Shown one piece after another: positions 1-11,040 of a stretch of DNA of 33,962 nucleotides. Positions within the stretch are counted from its first letter, which is position 1; each line of letters starts with the position of its first letter. Under the pieces are notes generated by a model. It did not search any database and was not told the DNA's origin. It was given only the letters and a program-made list of their open reading frames with translations. This DNA is from Carex sylvatica (taxonomy: Eukaryota; Streptophyta; Magnoliopsida; Poales; Cyperaceae): assembly GCA_964058845.1 (NCBI GenBank), contig CAXKVR010000494.1, positions 1 through 33,962 of the forward strand, given 5' to 3'. A program made the position numbers and the translations under genes.

Positions 1-552
1 AAATTTACAATGATAAATATATTATTATAAATTTTAAGGAAAATTTTAACATTTTGTGTAATATTTAATTAGTAAATAGTTAAATCTCGGCGTAAAAGCC
101 CTCAATATTTGTTTGCACCCACTCGACGTAGAAGACACGTGTTACCTTTATGCGAAAATGGTTTGCTGGACTTTCTGTGACAATGTATATATAGATGTTG
201 AAAATCAATCGGATGTACTTGAGGAACGGCATCCCTATCAGTTAAGTTGAGGAATCTCTGAATTATTTATCAGAAAACTCCCCACTGAAAACCCATAAAT
301 TTAATCAATCTTTTTTTACTGATTTGTCTGTAACCTTGTAATTTGTTTAATTAAATTCTATTAAAAAAAAGTCTGCTCATTGTTGTCATTCAATTCCAGA
401 GGGAAGAGAAGAGGAAGCGCACAGTAATAACAGACCCGGCGTCACGAAGCGGAAGAAAACCGTACACCGCACCCCCACGAAAACAGCAAAAAAACAACAT
501 AATTAAAAAAAAAAACAAAAACAAAAGGAAAAAAAAGTAAAAAGAAACAAGA
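1..552. other. Upstream flank and 5' leader of the Rab GTPase gene
   Basis: This AT-rich stretch has no supported coding sequence. The 60 or so bases before the ATG at 553 are A-rich and purine-rich, typical of a plant 5' untranslated leader. A TATATATA-like run lies near 186-193, too far from the ATG to be assigned as the core promoter with confidence. No transcription start can be fixed from sequence alone. Confidence 0.4.
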
Positions 553-2021
553 ATGGCGAGCGAGGGGGAGTCGGAGAGCGGGAGCCAGGATTACCTGTTC
601 AAGATCGTGATGATCGGAGACTCGTCGGTGGGGAAGTCGAACCTGCTGGCGCGGTTCGCTCGCAACGAGTTCTATCCCAACTCCAAGTCGACCATCGGCG
701 TTGAGTTCCAGACTCAGAAGCTCCTCATCGACGGCAAGGAGGTCAAGGCCCAGATCTGGGACACCGCCGGCCAGGAACGCTTCCGAGCTGTTACCTCCGC
801 CTATTATCGAGGCGCTGTCGGTGCTCTCCTCGTTTACGACATCAGCCGCCGCACCACCTTCGACAGCGTCGGCCGCTGGCTCAATGAACTCCACAGTACC
901 CTTCGCTTCCCTCCCTCTTTCCCCTCTCTTTTATTGTTTTAGTTATTTTTATCAATTTTGCGGGGGAGGGGTCTGGATCTGATTAGATGAGAGTCACAAT
1001 TGGCAAATCCATTGGTGCATTGCTGAACCTGATTATGCCGGGAGGTCGGAAGGGTTGAACTGAAATATTGGTAGACTGTATTGCTCAATGCTGCTTGATG
1101 ATAAAAACCAAACTACATTTGGATTAGGGCGTTTTAGATAAATGAATCAGAAACATATATGTAATAATTAATCACAGGGGGTGTAAACTAGCCTTTTGTT
1201 TTTTACCTTTTGTAAATAGGGAGGGATTGATTTGGTTAAAGATTACTGTACGAGCCTTTCTGTCTTGGTGCAAATTACTTTTAACAAAGCCACAAAAGAA
1301 GGATACCAGATCTGAGGATTTCCTACTTCAATTTAATCAACAAGCCACAAAATGATCCTGGAAATTACAATAAAGTCTTTGAGTCTTATATGCAATGAAG
1401 CTCCACATTTTCACCCTACTCATTTTATCCTGGAAATCACTGTACCACAATTGCAATTCTGGGACAAGGTTATGAAAATGTATCATTTACCGGTTGGTTT
1501 GCTCCTGTAATACTGTTGGTTAGCTCTTTTGTAAACTGGTCTTGTACTTTTTCACTTCTCTTTACATGTTAAACACGGTAAGTATGCATGTCACACGTAT
1601 AAAGTGTCTTCAGAAACGATGATTGTAAAACAGAGTTAACCCAAAACAATCACAATTTCACATTCTGACATTGGTTTTTGATGCAACAGCGCATTCTGAC
1701 ATGAATGTGGTGACTATCCTGGTGGGCAACAAGAGTGACCTGAAAGACATCAGAGAAGTACCCACATCCGAGGGAAAGGTTCTTGCTGAGGCACAAGGCC
1801 TCTTCTTCATGGAGACGTCCGCACTTGACTCATCTAATGTGACCGAAGCCTTCTATACAGTGGTTAGGGAAATATATAGTATTCTCAGCCGAAAAGTTTT
1901 TCAGTCCCAAGAACAGAGGAAAGGTGAACTAACGTCTCTGAGCAATGGCAAGACGGTGGTGATCCAAGGTCAACCTGACGAGCCAGAAAGTGTGACCAAG
2001 GGCGGATGCTGTTCCTCGTAG
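553..2021 (+). CDS. Rab GTPase, RABA (Rab11-related) class, RABA5-like
   Basis: Two exons, 553-895 and 1690-2021, join across a GT-AG intron (896-1689) that splits a Thr codon, giving 224 residues. Visible motifs are the P-loop GDSSVGKS (about 22-29), the switch I Thr in STIGVEF, WDTAGQE (69-75), NKSD (128-131) and ETSAL (156-160). The protein ends in CCSS, a double-cysteine geranylgeranylation site. Plant RABA proteins direct trans-Golgi/recycling endosome traffic to the plasma membrane. The segment around the splice joint and LSNGK near the C terminus resemble the RABA5 subgroup as I know it; the subgroup call is inference. Length is normal and no lesion is seen. Exon 1 is clearly more GC-rich than exon 2. 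The start codon is preceded by an A-rich leader with no competing in-frame ATG nearby. Confidence 0.95.
896..1689 (+). other. Single intron of the Rab gene
   Basis: A 794-bp AT-rich intron with donor GTACCC and acceptor GCAACAG. I see no transposon ends, coding exon or RNA gene inside it. Its position, directly after the codons for LNELH, splits the following Thr codon. Confidence 0.85.
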
Positions 2022-2714
2022 TGCATTGTTAATATTTTATTTTTGTTTTTTTTTTTCGGCGTTTTCTTTTTTGGGTTGGGTAAGTAGAATGATACTCATG
2101 TTGTATTGGCAGTTTCTTTTTGTAAAGGGATGTGTGTTGCGTTAGGTTCTTTTGATTTTGATCACATAATCACGATGATATCTTGGTCTCTGGTATCTCC
2201 TTACCGCATTTTGTGCATCCTTGATATTTAGTCGTTCCAGGTTTATTGAGGTTGGTGTAAATTCTATTTTGTTACGTTCTTTCGATTATGCGGCAGAGAA
2301 GCCGATCTGTCTTGTGAATTTGCAGGAGTTTGTAGAATTGAATAGGTTCCAGAAAACTTCATAGTTGTCATGTAATTTTTTATGTTGTCAAAGTAAAAAC
2401 AATAATCAACTCCGAAGCTAAGACATAATAAACTTATTACTCAAATATGAGCAAATGCATTTATAAGATTTCCATTTTTCACCATTTTCAATATTTGCGG
2501 GTTTTGAGAAATTTGGGCCAGGTCCAGAAATAAGGATTAAGCAGTCTTTAAATGGAACTTCTCCGTTTGGAAATTGAAATTGAGTCACCAGTATGCTTGG
2601 GCAATGAGCGAGTTTATCCCTGGGCTGGTTCTGGTTGTCATAAATCGTAGTGTACGAATGACATTAACAGAAACCGAAATGGTCATAATTTTTTACCATC
2701 TTAAATCCCCGACA
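2022..2714. other. 3' flank of the Rab gene
   Basis: The first part, T-rich just after the stop codon, is probably 3' untranslated sequence. No further gene, tRNA or clear mobile element is visible before the large inverted repeat that begins near 2715. Confidence 0.4.
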
Positions 2715-3895
2715 TTTTTTAAAATATTTTAATATAAATAACCAGGGATGAACGGAATTATTAAAAATAATCAAACCCTGAAAAAATTTTCACGGCTTGA
2801 AATTTTAATTCCAAATTGCGAAAAAATTTCACAGTTTGGTTTTTTATTAATTCCAAATTATATTTACATGCAAAATCACGTGGCTTAAATTCATATTATA
2901 ATTTATTTTATTCAATATCATGCATGGAGCCACGTAGTTATTTTTATATTTCAAACTCTTATATTGCTTAAATGCCACGGTAGTTATTTTTTATATATAG
3001 TTTTGAGACCTTCATATTATTCAATATCATAAATAAGTTCAAATAAATTTCATATAAATAAATAAGATTATCGGGTATTACAGAAATGATACAAATCGCA
3101 GGAGAAATTATTGACAGAGATCATATAACATATTGTGCTTTTCTGAATTTGAGTATATGTGAATTTTCAACAAGGTTTGATAACTAATTAACTGTATTCA
3201 AGAGGTGCATCTTTAATAAGCAGTGTTAGTCTAAAATAAATTATTCCAATTCTAAAATAATTTATTCCAATTTCTTTGATGATTTGGAATAATTTATTTT
3301 AGACCAGCACTGCTAATCAAAGATGCATAAACCACGATGCTGATCAAGAAAATTATTTTAGAATTAGAATAATTTATTTTAGACCAGCGCTGCTGATTAA
3401 AGATGCACCTCTTGGACACAGTTAATTAGTTATCAAACTTTGTTGGAAATTCACATATACCCAAATTCAAAAGAACACAATATGTTCTATGATATCTGGC
3501 AATAATCTCTCTTGCGATTTATATCATTTTTTGTAATACCCGATAATCTTATTTATTTATATGAAATTTATTTGGACTTATTTATGATATTGAATAATAT
3601 GAAGGTCTAAATTGTAAAATGCAAAACTATATAAAAAATAACTACCGTGGCATTCAAGCAATATAAGAGTTTGAAATATAAAAATAACTACGTGGCTCCA
3701 TGCATGATATTGAATAAAATAAACTATAATATGAATTCAAGCCACGTGGCTTTGCATGTAAATATAATTTAAAATAAATAAAATATTAAATGAATTAAAA
3801 TTTCAAATTGTAAATTTTTTTGGCAGTTTAAGTATTTTTAATAATTCCTCTCAACTCTAATTATTTTTATTAAAATATTTTATAAAATGGATATT
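2715..3895. repeat. Giant inverted repeat (foldback/MITE-like element, ~545-bp arms)
   Basis: The left arm (about 2715-3263) and right arm (about 3350-3895) are reverse complements over most of their length. By eye the inner 350 bp pair at roughly 90 percent or better, with small indels; the outermost 150 bp pair less well. Landmarks are ACGTGGCTT near 2879 against AAGCCACGTGG near 3739, and GAGGTGCATC near 3202 against GATGCACCTC near 3402. The loop contains a further short copy (about 3283-3327) of the innermost right-arm sequence. It has no coding capacity. It lies directly against the retrotransposon target site at 3913. Transcripts would fold into a very long hairpin. Exact ends and any target duplication were not resolved. 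Confidence 0.85.
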
Positions 3896-3912
3896 GACTA
3901 AAACCCTGTTGC

Positions 3913-3917
3913 TCATG
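3913..3917. repeat. Left target-site duplication of the LTR retrotransposon (TCATG)
   Basis: TCATG directly precedes the 5' LTR and is repeated at 10259-10263 directly after the 3' LTR, giving the 5-bp duplication expected for a Ty3/gypsy insertion. Confidence 0.9.
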
Positions 3918-4580
3918 TAATGAGCTCCAAGACAATACAGATCATTTGTAAATTTTAGACGGACCAATCTCACGGTCATGAGCCAAAAAAATCAAGGAAG
4001 CAATGCAAGGATTGGTGCAATCCACTTGGATGGGTATGGAAACATTATCATGCAAGGATCCGACATTTAAGATGAATTTCCAAGAAGAAAGAAATATGAT
4101 TAATTTGATTCAGGCAGTAGAAGGCAACAACATCGTTGTTTTAGAATAATTATTATGTTTGCAATATATTTAGGCATTTAAGTTTTATTTCTTTTCAGTT
4201 TTGACCAATTGCCTTGCTGGTTATATATTGTGCTTTTATGTTTATTGTCTTCCAATTTCAATAGTAGGCTATATATACTGTTGCCTTGATTGTAAAAGGC
4301 AGTTAGTGAATTTTATAAAATTGAGAGTGATTTTCTCTTTATTGTTCTTGATTGAACTTTGAACTTATCAAAGGGGCATCAACCTTTGTGGCGTTCTTCT
4401 TCTCCTTGGTTCCTGAATTTCTGAAGATCTTCAACTGGTCGAGGGTAAGTTCTTATTTTTTGGTTCTTGAAACCAGATTTCAGCGGGTTGGGGTTTTCTA
4501 TTGATTTGATTTGATTTTTTTGGATTGATTTTAACTTGTTTGTGGGTTCAAAGGAGTAAATCTCTTGTGGGTTCACATCA
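3918..4580 (+). repeat. 5' LTR
   Basis: A 663-bp direct copy of 9596-10258. It ends in the expected CA, but its first two bases are TA where the 3' copy has the canonical TG, so a G-to-A change at 3919 is likely. A TATATATACTG-like segment near 4270-4280 may be the promoter TATA box, consistent with a U3/R boundary downstream, but this is inference. Confidence 0.95.
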
Positions 4581-4582
4581 TT

Positions 4583-4595
4583 TGGTATCAGAGCC
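4583..4595 (+). other. Primer binding site (initiator-Met tRNA)
   Basis: TGGTATCAGAGCC lies two bases after the end of the 5' LTR. It matches the complement of the 3' end of plant initiator methionine tRNA, the usual primer for minus-strand synthesis in plant LTR elements. Confidence 0.93.
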
Positions 4596-5053
4596 AAGTT
4601 TCAAATCAGGTCTTGTATCTCTTAAAAAAAAAAAAATGAAATTCTGTTGTAAAAAAAAAAAAAAATAGAAGAAAGATTTATTTCCAATTCAGTGTCTATT
4701 TTGATTTTATTTCGTCAATCAATTGTGGGGTAGATTTTATTTGTTTCCAATTCTGAAGTTATTCTTATTTTATTCTTGAACCAATTTTGTGTCTTTGATT
4801 TTGTTCGGTTAGTTCTTAAAGAACTTCAAAGATAAAACAAGGATTAAGAGAGACACGAGTGAGACACGTGAGAAATTGATAATCTTTGAGTGAAACACGA
4901 GCAAAAATACGTGAGAATTTTCACTACCAATATTTTTTTTAATTTATTTAATTTTTTGTTTTCAACTAGAAAAAAAAACAGAAAAAAAAGAAAGAAAGAA
5001 AGAAAGAAAAAAACCCATAAAAAAGAAGAAAAAAAAGAAGAAAAAGAAGAAAG
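4596..5053 (+). other. Retrotransposon untranslated leader, homopurine-rich
   Basis: The region between the primer site and the gag ATG has A-runs (4625-4636, 4651-4665) and a long A/G tract around 4970-5052. No gene is supported here; the short open frames arise from the low complexity. Confidence 0.7.
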
Positions 5054-8000
5054 ATGCCCAACCACAATGAAGTTATTGCTCAAGGGATAACTGATCCAAA
5101 GTTATTTATAGAAGCGATGGTGGATGAAATGAAACGCATGATGAGGCTAGAGTTGGAAGAGGTACATGGTCGATTGGATAGAATGGAGAATGCACAAAGA
5201 GAACAACCTGAAATGTCTCCTAATAAGCATTGGAGGGAAAAAGAATCTAGTGTTGAATATGCGTATGGAAGTAGAGAAGAAGATGAGTACTGGGAGCATC
5301 CTAGGAGAGGTAGACGTGAGAGAGAGCCTAGGGCAATTCATGGTGGAAGAGGTGGAGTAGATAGAGATCTTGAGAGTATTAAGGTGAAAATACCAACTTT
5401 CCAAGGTAGGAGTGACCCAGAAGTTTATCTAGAATGGGAGAAGAAATTAAAGCTGATTTTTGAGTGTCATAATTATTCAGAGGCAAAAAAAGGTGAAAAT
5501 GGCAGTAATTGAATTTACTAATTATGCAATAATTTGGTAGGATCAGTTAGTAACAACTAGAAGGAGAAACCGTGAGCAACCTGTAGAGGCATGGGAACAA
5601 TTGAAGGTCCTTATGAGAAGACGTTTTGTACCTAACCACTATTATAGATATCTTTACCAGAAATTGCAGAATTTATCACAAAGGACTAGAAATGTAAAGG
5701 ATTACTATAAGGAGATGGAGGTAGCTATGATTAGGGCTCATGTTAAGGAAGATAGGGAAGCCACAATGGCGAGGTTTTTGAGTGGATTAAAAAGGGATAT
5801 AGCCAATGTAGTGGAATTGCAACACTATGTGGAAACTGAAGATATGGTGCATATGGCTATGAATGTAGAGAGGCAGTTGAAGCGAAAAGGGACAGCAAGG
5901 TATAACCAGGTTTCTAACTCTCATTGGAAACCAAAGTGGGATAAAAATGACCAAGTTGTAGATAAAACAGAACCACCCAAAAGAAAAGATGAGGGAAACA
6001 GTAGGATCAAGCCTGGGATTGATCCACAAGTTCCAAGAAATAGAGATGTGAAATGCTTTAAGTGTTTGGGGGTAGGTCATATAGCATCTCAATGTCCTAA
6101 TAAGAGGGTTATGGTCATGAAAACTAATGGAGAGGTGATGACTGAAAGTGAAGATGATGATAATCCTGATGTGGAGGATGTTAGTGATGATGGAGAATTG
6201 GATTACCCGGTAATAGGTGAAGCTCTTGTTGCAAGGCGTGCCTTAAGTGCCCAAATAAAGGTGGATGAGATGGAACAACAAAGAGAGAACATATTTCATA
6301 CTCGGTGTCATGTCAACAATCGGGTGTGTAACATGATCATTGATGGGGGTAGTTGTACTAATGTCGCTAATACAACCTTGGTGGAGAAGTTAGCTCTGCC
6401 ATTGTTGGCGCACCCTTAGACCTTACAAATTACAGTGGTTGAATGAGTGTGGAGAGATACAGGTTACTAAACAAGTGTTGGTAGCATTTTCCATTGGAAG
6501 GTACAAGGATGAGGTGTTGTGCGATGTGGTACCTATGCAAGCTGGCCATATTTTGTTGGGAAGGCCATGGCAATACGATCGAAGGGTAACACATGATGAG
6601 TTTAGGAATAGATACACCTTTGTAAAAGATGGAAAGACAATTAAGCTTGTTCCTTTAACTCCGCAAGAAATCTATGAGGATCAGTTGAGAATGAAAAAAT
6701 GATAATGAAAAAAAAGAAAAGAAGTTGAGAGAAAATTGATTGAAAAGAAAAATGGATGTGAAAGTTCAAAAGAAAATAAAAATATGAATGTGAATAAAGA
6801 AAAACAAGAATGAATAGAAAAAAGGAGAAAAGAGAAAGAGAAAATGAGTTTTTATGCAAAAAAGTGAGGTTAAGAGTGTTTTCTTAGGCAATCGGCCTAT
6901 GTTTTATCTTGTTTATAAAGAATCTTATCTTGCTATTGATGATACTAACAATTCTCTTCCTAGTTTTGTTGTTTCTTTATTGCAGGAATTTGAAGATATA
7001 TTCCCTGAGGAGATGCCAAATGGGCTGTCACTAATTAGAGGGATTGAGCATCATATCGACTTTGTGCCTGGAGCTGTCATACCTAACCGTCCTGCCTATC
7101 GAAGCAATCTAGAAGAAACGAAAGAAATTCAGAGACAAGTGGAAGATTTGATGAGCAAGGGGCATATTCGAGAAAGCATGAGTCCATGTGCAGTACCGGT
7201 TTTAATCGTGCCAAAGAAGGATAGGACTTGGAGGATGTGTGTCGATTGTAGAGTAATCAACAACATAACGGTAAAGTATCGACATCCCATTCCTAGACTA
7301 GATGATATGCTTGATGAGTTGCATGGTTCTTGTATTTTTATCAAAATTGACCTTAAAAGTGGTTACCACCAGATTAGAATGAAGGAAGGGGATGAATGGA
7401 AAACTGCTTTCAAGACCAAATATGGGTTATATGAATGGTTGGTTATGCCTTTTGGTCTAACAAACGCACCAAGCACTTTTATGAGGTTAATGAACCATAT
7501 ACTGCGTGCATTCTTAAGCAAGTTTGTAGTTGTGTATTTTGATGACATACTAGTGTACAACAAGACATTAGATGACCATCTAACACATTTGTGATGTGTC
7601 TTTGACACACTGAGAAATAAAAAATTGTATGCAAGTCTAAAAAAATGCACATTTTGTATGGAGCGAGTTATTTTTCTTGGATATGTTGTTAGCAACAGGG
7701 GCATTGAAGTTAACGAAGAGAAGATCAAAGCTATCAAGGAATGGCCAATACCCAAAGCAGTAACCAAGGTAAGAATCTTTCATGGTTTAGCAAGTTTTTA
7801 TCGACGTTTTGTGAAAGATTTTAGCACCATTGCTGCACCACTTACTGAAGTAATAAAAAAAAATGTTGGTTTTCATTGGGGAGAAGAACAAACACATGCA
7901 TTTGAACTACTTAAAGATATGTTATGTTCTGCACCTGTGTTAGCATTACCTAACTTTAACAAAACTTTTGAGATTGAATGTGATGCCTTAGGGATAGGCA

Positions 8001-9659
8001 TTGGAGCTGTTTTAATGCAGGATAAGTGACCTATTGCGTACTTTAGTAAGAAGCTAAGTGGGATGGCCTTGAACTACCCTACTTACGACAAGGAGCTATA
8101 TGCTCTTGTTTGAGCTCTAGAGACATGGCAGCATTATCTTTGGCCTAAGGAATTTGTGATCTACACCGACCATGAATCGCTGAAGCATCTCAAGGGTCAA
8201 GGTAAGTTGAATAAGAGACATGCTCGCTGGTTGGAGTTTATTGAGACCTTTCCTTATGTCATTTGCTATAAGCAAGGTAAAGAAAATATTGTTGCTGACG
8301 CTTTATCTCGAAGGTATGTACTTCTTACGTCCATGAGTGCTAAATTGCTAGGGTTTGAATATGTGAAGGATATTTATGCTAATGACACTGATTTTTCTGA
8401 TGTGTATGTGGCATGTGACAAAGCCACATTTGGCAAGTTTTACAAACATAATGGTTATCTATTCAAGGAAAGTAAGTTGTGTATGCCTAATTGTTCAATG
8501 CGAGAGTTATTGGTGCGAGAGGCACATGGTGGGGGATTAATGGGACATTTTGGTGTTAAGAATACCTTGGATATTTTGCAAGAACATTTCTTTTGGCTTA
8601 GGATGAAAAAAGATGTCATTCGAATTTGTAGTAAATGCATAACATGTAGACAAGCCAAGTCTAGGATTTTACCACAAGGATTGTACACACCTTTACCTGT
8701 TCCTAGCAGGCCATGGGAAGACATATCTATGGACTTTGTTTTGGGATTGCCAAGGACCAAAAAGGGTAGAGATTCAATTTTTGTGGTAGTGGACAAATTT
8801 AGTAAGATGGCACATTTCATTGCATGCCATAAAATAGATGATGCCACAAATATAGCTAATTTATTTTTCAGAGAAATCGTGCGACTCCATGGTGTGCCTA
8901 GGAGTATTGTGTCTGATAGAGATGTTAAGTTTCTTAGCTACTTTTGGAAAGTATTGTGAGAGAAAATTAGGTACCAAACTGTTATTTTCTACTACTTGTC
9001 ATCCACAAACTGATGGTCAAACCGAAGTAGTCAATAGAACTTTGTCTCAATTGTTGCGCACTGTTTTAAACAAGAATTTGAAAACATGGGAGGAATGTTT
9101 GCCATTTGTAGAGTTTGCGTATAATCGAACTGTGCATTCTACTACATCATATTCTCCTTTTGAGATTGTTTATGGATTTAACCCTTTAACTCCTTTAGAC
9201 TTATTGTCTTTACCTATTGATGATAGGACTAGCTTGGATGGAAAGAAAAAGGCAGAATTGGTGAAGTCTCTTCACGAGAGGGTACGACTACAAATTGAGT
9301 AGAAGAATGAAAAGTTTGCTGCTCAAGCTAACAAAGGTCGGCGGCGTGTAATATTTGAACCAGGAGAATGGGTTTGGGTTTATATGCGTAAGGAGCGATT
9401 CCTTGCACAAAAGAAGACCAAATTACATCCTAGGGGAGACAGACCTTTTCAAATCATTGAGCGAATCAATGACAATGCATATAAAGTGGATCTTCCAGGT
9501 GAGTATAATGTTTCTGCTACATTTAATGTTGCTGATCTTTCTCCATTTGATGTAGATGACGATTCGAGGTCGAATCCTTTTAAAGAGGGGGGGAATGATG
9601 AGCTCCAAGACAATACAGATCATTTGCAAATTCCAGACGGACCAATCTCATGGTCATGA
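5054..9659 (+). pseudogene. Broken gag-pol polyprotein of the Ty3/gypsy element
   Basis: The frame opens at the ATG at 5054. Recognisable parts are the Gag core (about 5380-5890), a CCHC zinc knuckle (6054-6095), an aspartic protease with IDGGSC (about 6337-6354), reverse transcriptase with YFDD (7535-7546), RNase H (about 7960-8320), and integrase with an HHCC zinc domain (about 8525-8650), the first catalytic Asp at 8732, the second near 8911 and the Glu in QTEVVNR near 9020. Lesions are a frame change in an A-run at 5485-5491, TAG 5538-5540, a frame change near 6415 followed by TAG 6417-6419, clustered stops 6700-6708 plus a frame change before 6854, TGA 7592-7594, TGA 8027-8029, TGA 8111-8113, a frame change near 8957 and TAG 9300-9302. 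The frame ends at TGA 9657-9659, 64 bp inside the 3' LTR. No canonical chromodomain is seen. Confidence 0.93.
9582..9595 (+). other. Polypurine tract
   Basis: An uninterrupted purine run, AAGAGGGGGGGAA preceded by A, abuts the first base of the 3' LTR at 9596. This is the expected plus-strand priming site. It also lies inside the integrase reading frame. Confidence 0.9.
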
Positions 9660-10258
9660 GCCAAGAAAATCAAGGAAGCAATGTAAGGATTGGTGCAATC
9701 CACTTGGATGGATATGGAAACATTATCATGCAAGGATCCAACATTTAAGATGAATTTCCAAGAAGAAAGAAATATGATTAATTTGATTCAGGCAGTAGAA
9801 GGCAACAACATCGTTGTTTTAGAATAATTATTATGTTTGCAATATATTTAGGCATTTAAGTTTTATTTCTTTCCAGTTTTGACTAGTTGCCTTGCTGGTT
9901 ATATATTGTGCTTTTATGTTTATTGTCTTCCAATTTCAGTAGTAGGTTATATATACTGTTGCCTTGATTGTAAAAGGCAGTTAGTGAATTTTATAAAATT
10001 GAGAGTGGTTTTCTCTTTATTGTTCTTGATTGAACTTTGAACTTATCAAATGAGCATCAACCTTTGTGGCCTTCTTCTGCTCCTTAGTTCCTGAATTTCT
10101 GAAGATCTTCAACGGGTCGAGGGTAAGTTCTTATTCCTTGGTTCTTGAAACCAGATTTTAGCGGGTTGGGGTTTTCCATTGATTTGATTTGATTTTCTTG
10201 GATTGATTTTAACTTGTTTGTGGGTTCAAAGAAGTAAATTTCTTGTGGGTTCACATCA
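9596..10258 (+). repeat. 3' LTR
   Basis: A 663-bp copy of the 5' LTR with canonical TG at the start and CA at the end. The first 64 bases continue the integrase reading frame to TGA 9657-9659. Confidence 0.95.
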
Positions 10259-10263
10259 TCATG
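10259..10263. repeat. Right target-site duplication (TCATG)
   Basis: Exact repeat of 3913-3917. Together they show the original empty site ran from GCTCATG directly into TCTAGACG. Confidence 0.9.
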
Positions 10264-10748
10264 TCTAGACGCAAAATATCTAATTGATGGTTATATTGTT
10301 ATATACTTATATTTGTCAAATAAAAAAAATAAAAAACAACATAGGATACAGTTTTATTCAATTCGAATCATTCAATATTAATCGAATGGATTGAATCTAA
10401 CAATATCACTTTTCATGGCAAAAATGACTATATCTTTTACAGATGTAAACTTTTCATTCGCAGCAACTATATCTTTTACTGTATAATTGTGTATCTTACG
10501 CATTAATTAGAAAATCCGCTTGGCTTGGTTCCATGCACCTATCCGACCACAGGTCCACAGCGGAACCACAAGACCATCGGTTTACCCACTTATTCCGGTT
10601 TAATTGATTCCGCAGAAGCGAACCGGAATCTATCCCAGTTAAAAAGGAGCGCTGACTGCTGAGTCTGAGTGCCGATTCTCTAGTCTCTCGCCCCCACCAC
10701 CACCATAAATAAACAAATCCAATTTCTTGTTCCTTTCTCAGACCGAGG
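10264..10748. other. Upstream flank of the TBP gene
   Basis: AT-rich to about 10500, then more GC-balanced with C/A-rich segments (10690-10705). No coding sequence is supported on either strand; the longest minus-strand open frame here has no recognisable protein features. Confidence 0.4.
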
Positions 10749-10757
10749 TATAAAATA
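10749..10757 (+). promoter_or_regulatory. Putative TATA box of the TBP gene
   Basis: TATAAAATA is a good plant TATA element about 290 bp upstream of the start codon at 11041. A start site would be expected near 10780, giving a leader of about 260 nt that may contain a 5' UTR intron. Assigned from position and motif only. Confidence 0.5.
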
Positions 10758-11040
10758 CTTCCCCTTTCGAACTCTTTTCCCTCTCGTCTTAAACCCCAGC
10801 CCACCGGCATTCTCCCTTAAATCCTATCTACAACTTCAGAAATTGAAATTTTCTTCTCATGTTTTAGGTTTATAGCAATAGTCCTTATCCTTTAACGAAC
10901 CATCGTTTTTAGCCCGGTCTTTTTTTTTCTCAAAATGTTCCCTGATATGCTCTTCCATGTTGATTAAATCAAAGATTGAAAGCACGAGAGATCTGGCGGG
11001 TGTTAGAAGTAGGAAGATTGTTTCTTTGGCTTGAAGTTCA

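Larger units (their letters stand above)
3918..10258 (+). mobile_element. Complete Ty3/gypsy LTR retrotransposon, chromovirus-like, inactive
   Basis: The 6341-bp element is bounded by two 663-bp direct LTRs and a TCATG target duplication. In order it carries a 5' LTR, an initiator-Met tRNA primer site, a purine-rich leader, gag, protease, reverse transcriptase, RNase H, integrase, a polypurine tract and a 3' LTR. The order PR-RT-RH-IN places it in Ty3/gypsy. I count about 28 differences between the LTRs (about 4.2 percent), mostly transitions, so the insertion is fairly recent. The coding part is broken in many places, so it cannot move by itself. The integrase frame runs into the 3' LTR, a trait described for the CRM chromoviruses; that lineage assignment is only inference. 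Confidence 0.95.

Noticed and set aside
442..894. 150-codon minus-strand open frame over Rab exon 1
   Set aside because: It is the antisense shadow of a clearly conserved Rab exon; GC-rich coding sequence often leaves the opposite strand open.
4379..4597. Minus-strand open frame in the 5' LTR
   Set aside because: It lies wholly in LTR and primer-site sequence and has no protein features.
4844..5090. Lys/Glu/Arg-rich and Phe/Leu-rich open frames
   Set aside because: These are translations of a homopurine tract in the retrotransposon leader; composition alone explains them.
5054..9659. An autonomous, currently mobile retrotransposon
   Set aside because: The structure is complete but the polyprotein has about nine stops or frame changes.
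10496..10810. 104-codon minus-strand open frame upstream of TBP
   Set aside because: No recognised domain, overlaps the likely TBP promoter and TATA box, and there is no supporting splice or homology signal.
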